A stretch of 64,000 nucleotides of DNA from Phytoseiulus persimilis (taxonomy: Eukaryota > Arthropoda > Arachnida > Mesostigmata > Phytoseiidae): contig CM075102.1 in assembly GCA_037576195.1 (NCBI GenBank), positions 24,796,745-24,860,744 on the forward strand, read 5' to 3'. Under the pieces are notes generated by a model, which was given only the letters and a program-made list of their open reading frames with translations, was not told the DNA's origin and searched no databases. A program made the translations under genes and the position numbers. Positions 62,644 to 64,000 of the stretch are shown one piece after another. The first letter of the stretch is position 1. Each line of letters begins with the position of its first letter.

Positions 62644-64000
62644 GCGTAAATTTTCTGAAATCCGATGCGGTGAGCCGAACTGCGGTGTGTGACGTCAAAC
62701 TCCTACTCAATCGCTATAATTTCCAGGACGAAGCCACGGTGGAGCTCCTGAAACGCCGTGGTCCTGATGCATGGTCAACAACATCACACGACTTCGATCG
62801 CCATTCGCTGACTTTCTACGCAGCCGTTCTCAGCCTGAGAGGTGCTCAAGTGGAACCACAACCGCTCAGGAACGAAGACGGCATACTGTGTTTCAATGGG
62901 GAAATATACGAAGGTCTTCAGGTAACACCCGAACGCTCAGCTTCGCCATCCTTCGGCTATGACCGTGGGAACCGATCGTTTTGCAAGGCTGATCATGCTC
63001 GCTGATAAATTCCCGCTAATGACGGTTCCCGAATAACTTCGTTCCTCACTCGCTGCAGATGTCATCTCCGGAGCAGTCCGATTCTCAAGCAATTTGGAAA
63101 GGGCTCTCGGAAGCCGGAGCGCTCCCGAGCATGATTAAAATTTTGGGTCAACTTCGAGGGCCCTGGGCTCTTTGTTACCTATGTACGAAAACCAAGAAAC
63201 TCATATTCGGCCGAGACCTTTTCGGTCGGAGATGCCTTCTGATAAGGAAGACCTGTTGTGGGTTCCAGCTTACATCTGTGGCGTCTCCCAAGAACTCGTC
63301 TCAGGTTCGATTTTGGAGGTCTTGGAATGCGATTGGGGTTTGTCGTCATCGCAGCGCTATGGAGGGCAAAGTAGGCCGACCCGATTCCCTGATTGGAATT
63401 CGAATCCCACAAAAATTCAAAGTTCCGTTCTGATTTCCAGGCTTGGGAAGAAATTCCAGTACGTGGGATATATGTATACGACTTGGTGGACTCATCCTTC
63501 TCACTGATAGAATGGGATCAGACTCCGACCGGAGGACCGTGCCACAGTTTCGCTCCATGCGACGCTCTCGCGGATGTTCAGCTTTCTGGGTACGTAGGAG
63601 ATGGGAAACCACTGAGTAGGGAAAGGAGAGCGATTCATGCAATTAAGGTTCTGTTCCAGGCTCAAGATCGCGTGTCCTATAGGAGTGCCTTTGAACCGAA
63701 CCCTTGAGAGCCTGGAGATTATGGAGGGCGATCTCTCACTTCAGTTCGATTGGTTGGCTCAGAAATTCAAGAACTCAATCGAAAGTTTCCGAGCTGCGTT
63801 CCGGAGAGCTGTCGCAGCGCGTATAGATAATATTCCCGAGCGACATCGGTCAGTATTGCTCAATAGCTCCGATATCCTTGATGTATATTCTCATTCCCCT
63901 TCCCAGAGGCGATTGGATCCGTAGCGGAGAGTAGCTTGCTCAACCGAGTCTCCGCCAGCAGGGATCTACCGATTGGTATTCTTTTCTCCGGAGGCATAGA
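62644..64000 (+). CDS. ASNSD1: ASNSD1, asparagine synthetase domain-containing protein 1 (5' part, first exon not found, cut by window end)
   Basis: Protein with an N-terminal class II glutamine amidotransferase-like domain and a C-terminal asparagine-synthase-like ATP pyrophosphatase domain; its cellular role is not established. Exons: 62644-62669 (26 bases, VNFLKSDA), 62727-62921, 63059-63304, 63441-63589, 63660-63852, 63909-64000 and beyond. Seen in order: LLKRRGPDAW, FNGEIYEGLQ, LRGPWALCYL, LIFGRDLFGRRCLL, AWEEIPVRGIY, then LPIGILFSGGI at the very end, the start of the SGGxDS ATP-binding loop. All junctions keep frame and the motif order matches human ASNSD1. The first exon, which should carry the initiator and Cys2 (MCG), is not found and would have to end after one base of a codon. 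The junction 63852/63909 uses a TCA|GTATTG donor and a CAGAG acceptor and is the least sure. An asparagine synthetase proper would be more similar to bacterial AsnB at GRDxxGxRPLYY; here GRRCLL fits ASNSD1. Confidence 0.92.

Overview
The window is nuclear DNA of an invertebrate animal, most likely an arthropod. Genes have signal-less GT-AG introns of about 55-150 bases, single-stop animal reading frames and animal-only families (a paired-class homeobox gene of the Vsx/Chx10 type, SCAMP, sushi-domain receptors). Base composition is near 50% GC and rich in CGA/TCGA. The small introns, the intronless genes and the composition would fit a mesostigmatid mite such as a phytoseiid, but this is an inference from general knowledge and not a search result.

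Layout. (1) 1-13.5 kb: the 3' five coding exons of a Vsx homeobox gene on the + strand, with kilobase introns; its N-terminal exon(s) are not confidently found. (2) 19.0-21.3 kb: a complete nine-exon ALG6 glucosyltransferase gene on the - strand, convergent with Vsx. (3) 23.4-24.4 kb: an intronless gene on the + strand for a secreted-and-anchored protein with three sushi (CCP) domains, one membrane helix and a PDZ-ligand tail; it is divergent from ALG6. (4) 24.4-58.4 kb: about 34 kb in which I recognise no gene family on either strand; a few weak candidates are listed (a TATA/initiator-like site near 40.8 kb, a Lys/Glu/Ala-rich open frame at 49.3 kb). (5) 58.4-59.5 kb: an intronless SCAMP gene on the + strand. 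(6) 59.5-62.6 kb: short spacer with two unrecognised small open frames. (7) 62.6-64.0 kb: the 5' part of an ASNSD1 (asparagine synthetase domain-containing 1) gene on the + strand, including a 26-base micro-exon; it runs off the window just at its SGGID pyrophosphatase motif.

The genes do not form a pathway. Vsx is a neural/retinal transcription factor; ALG6 acts in N-glycan precursor assembly in the ER; SCAMP acts in post-Golgi and endosomal membranes; the sushi protein is probably at the cell surface; ASNSD1 is a poorly understood amidotransferase/synthetase-like protein. No tRNA, rRNA, CRISPR, intact transposase or reverse transcriptase was seen. Most medium-length open frames here are at the length expected by chance in this stop-poor composition and were left out.
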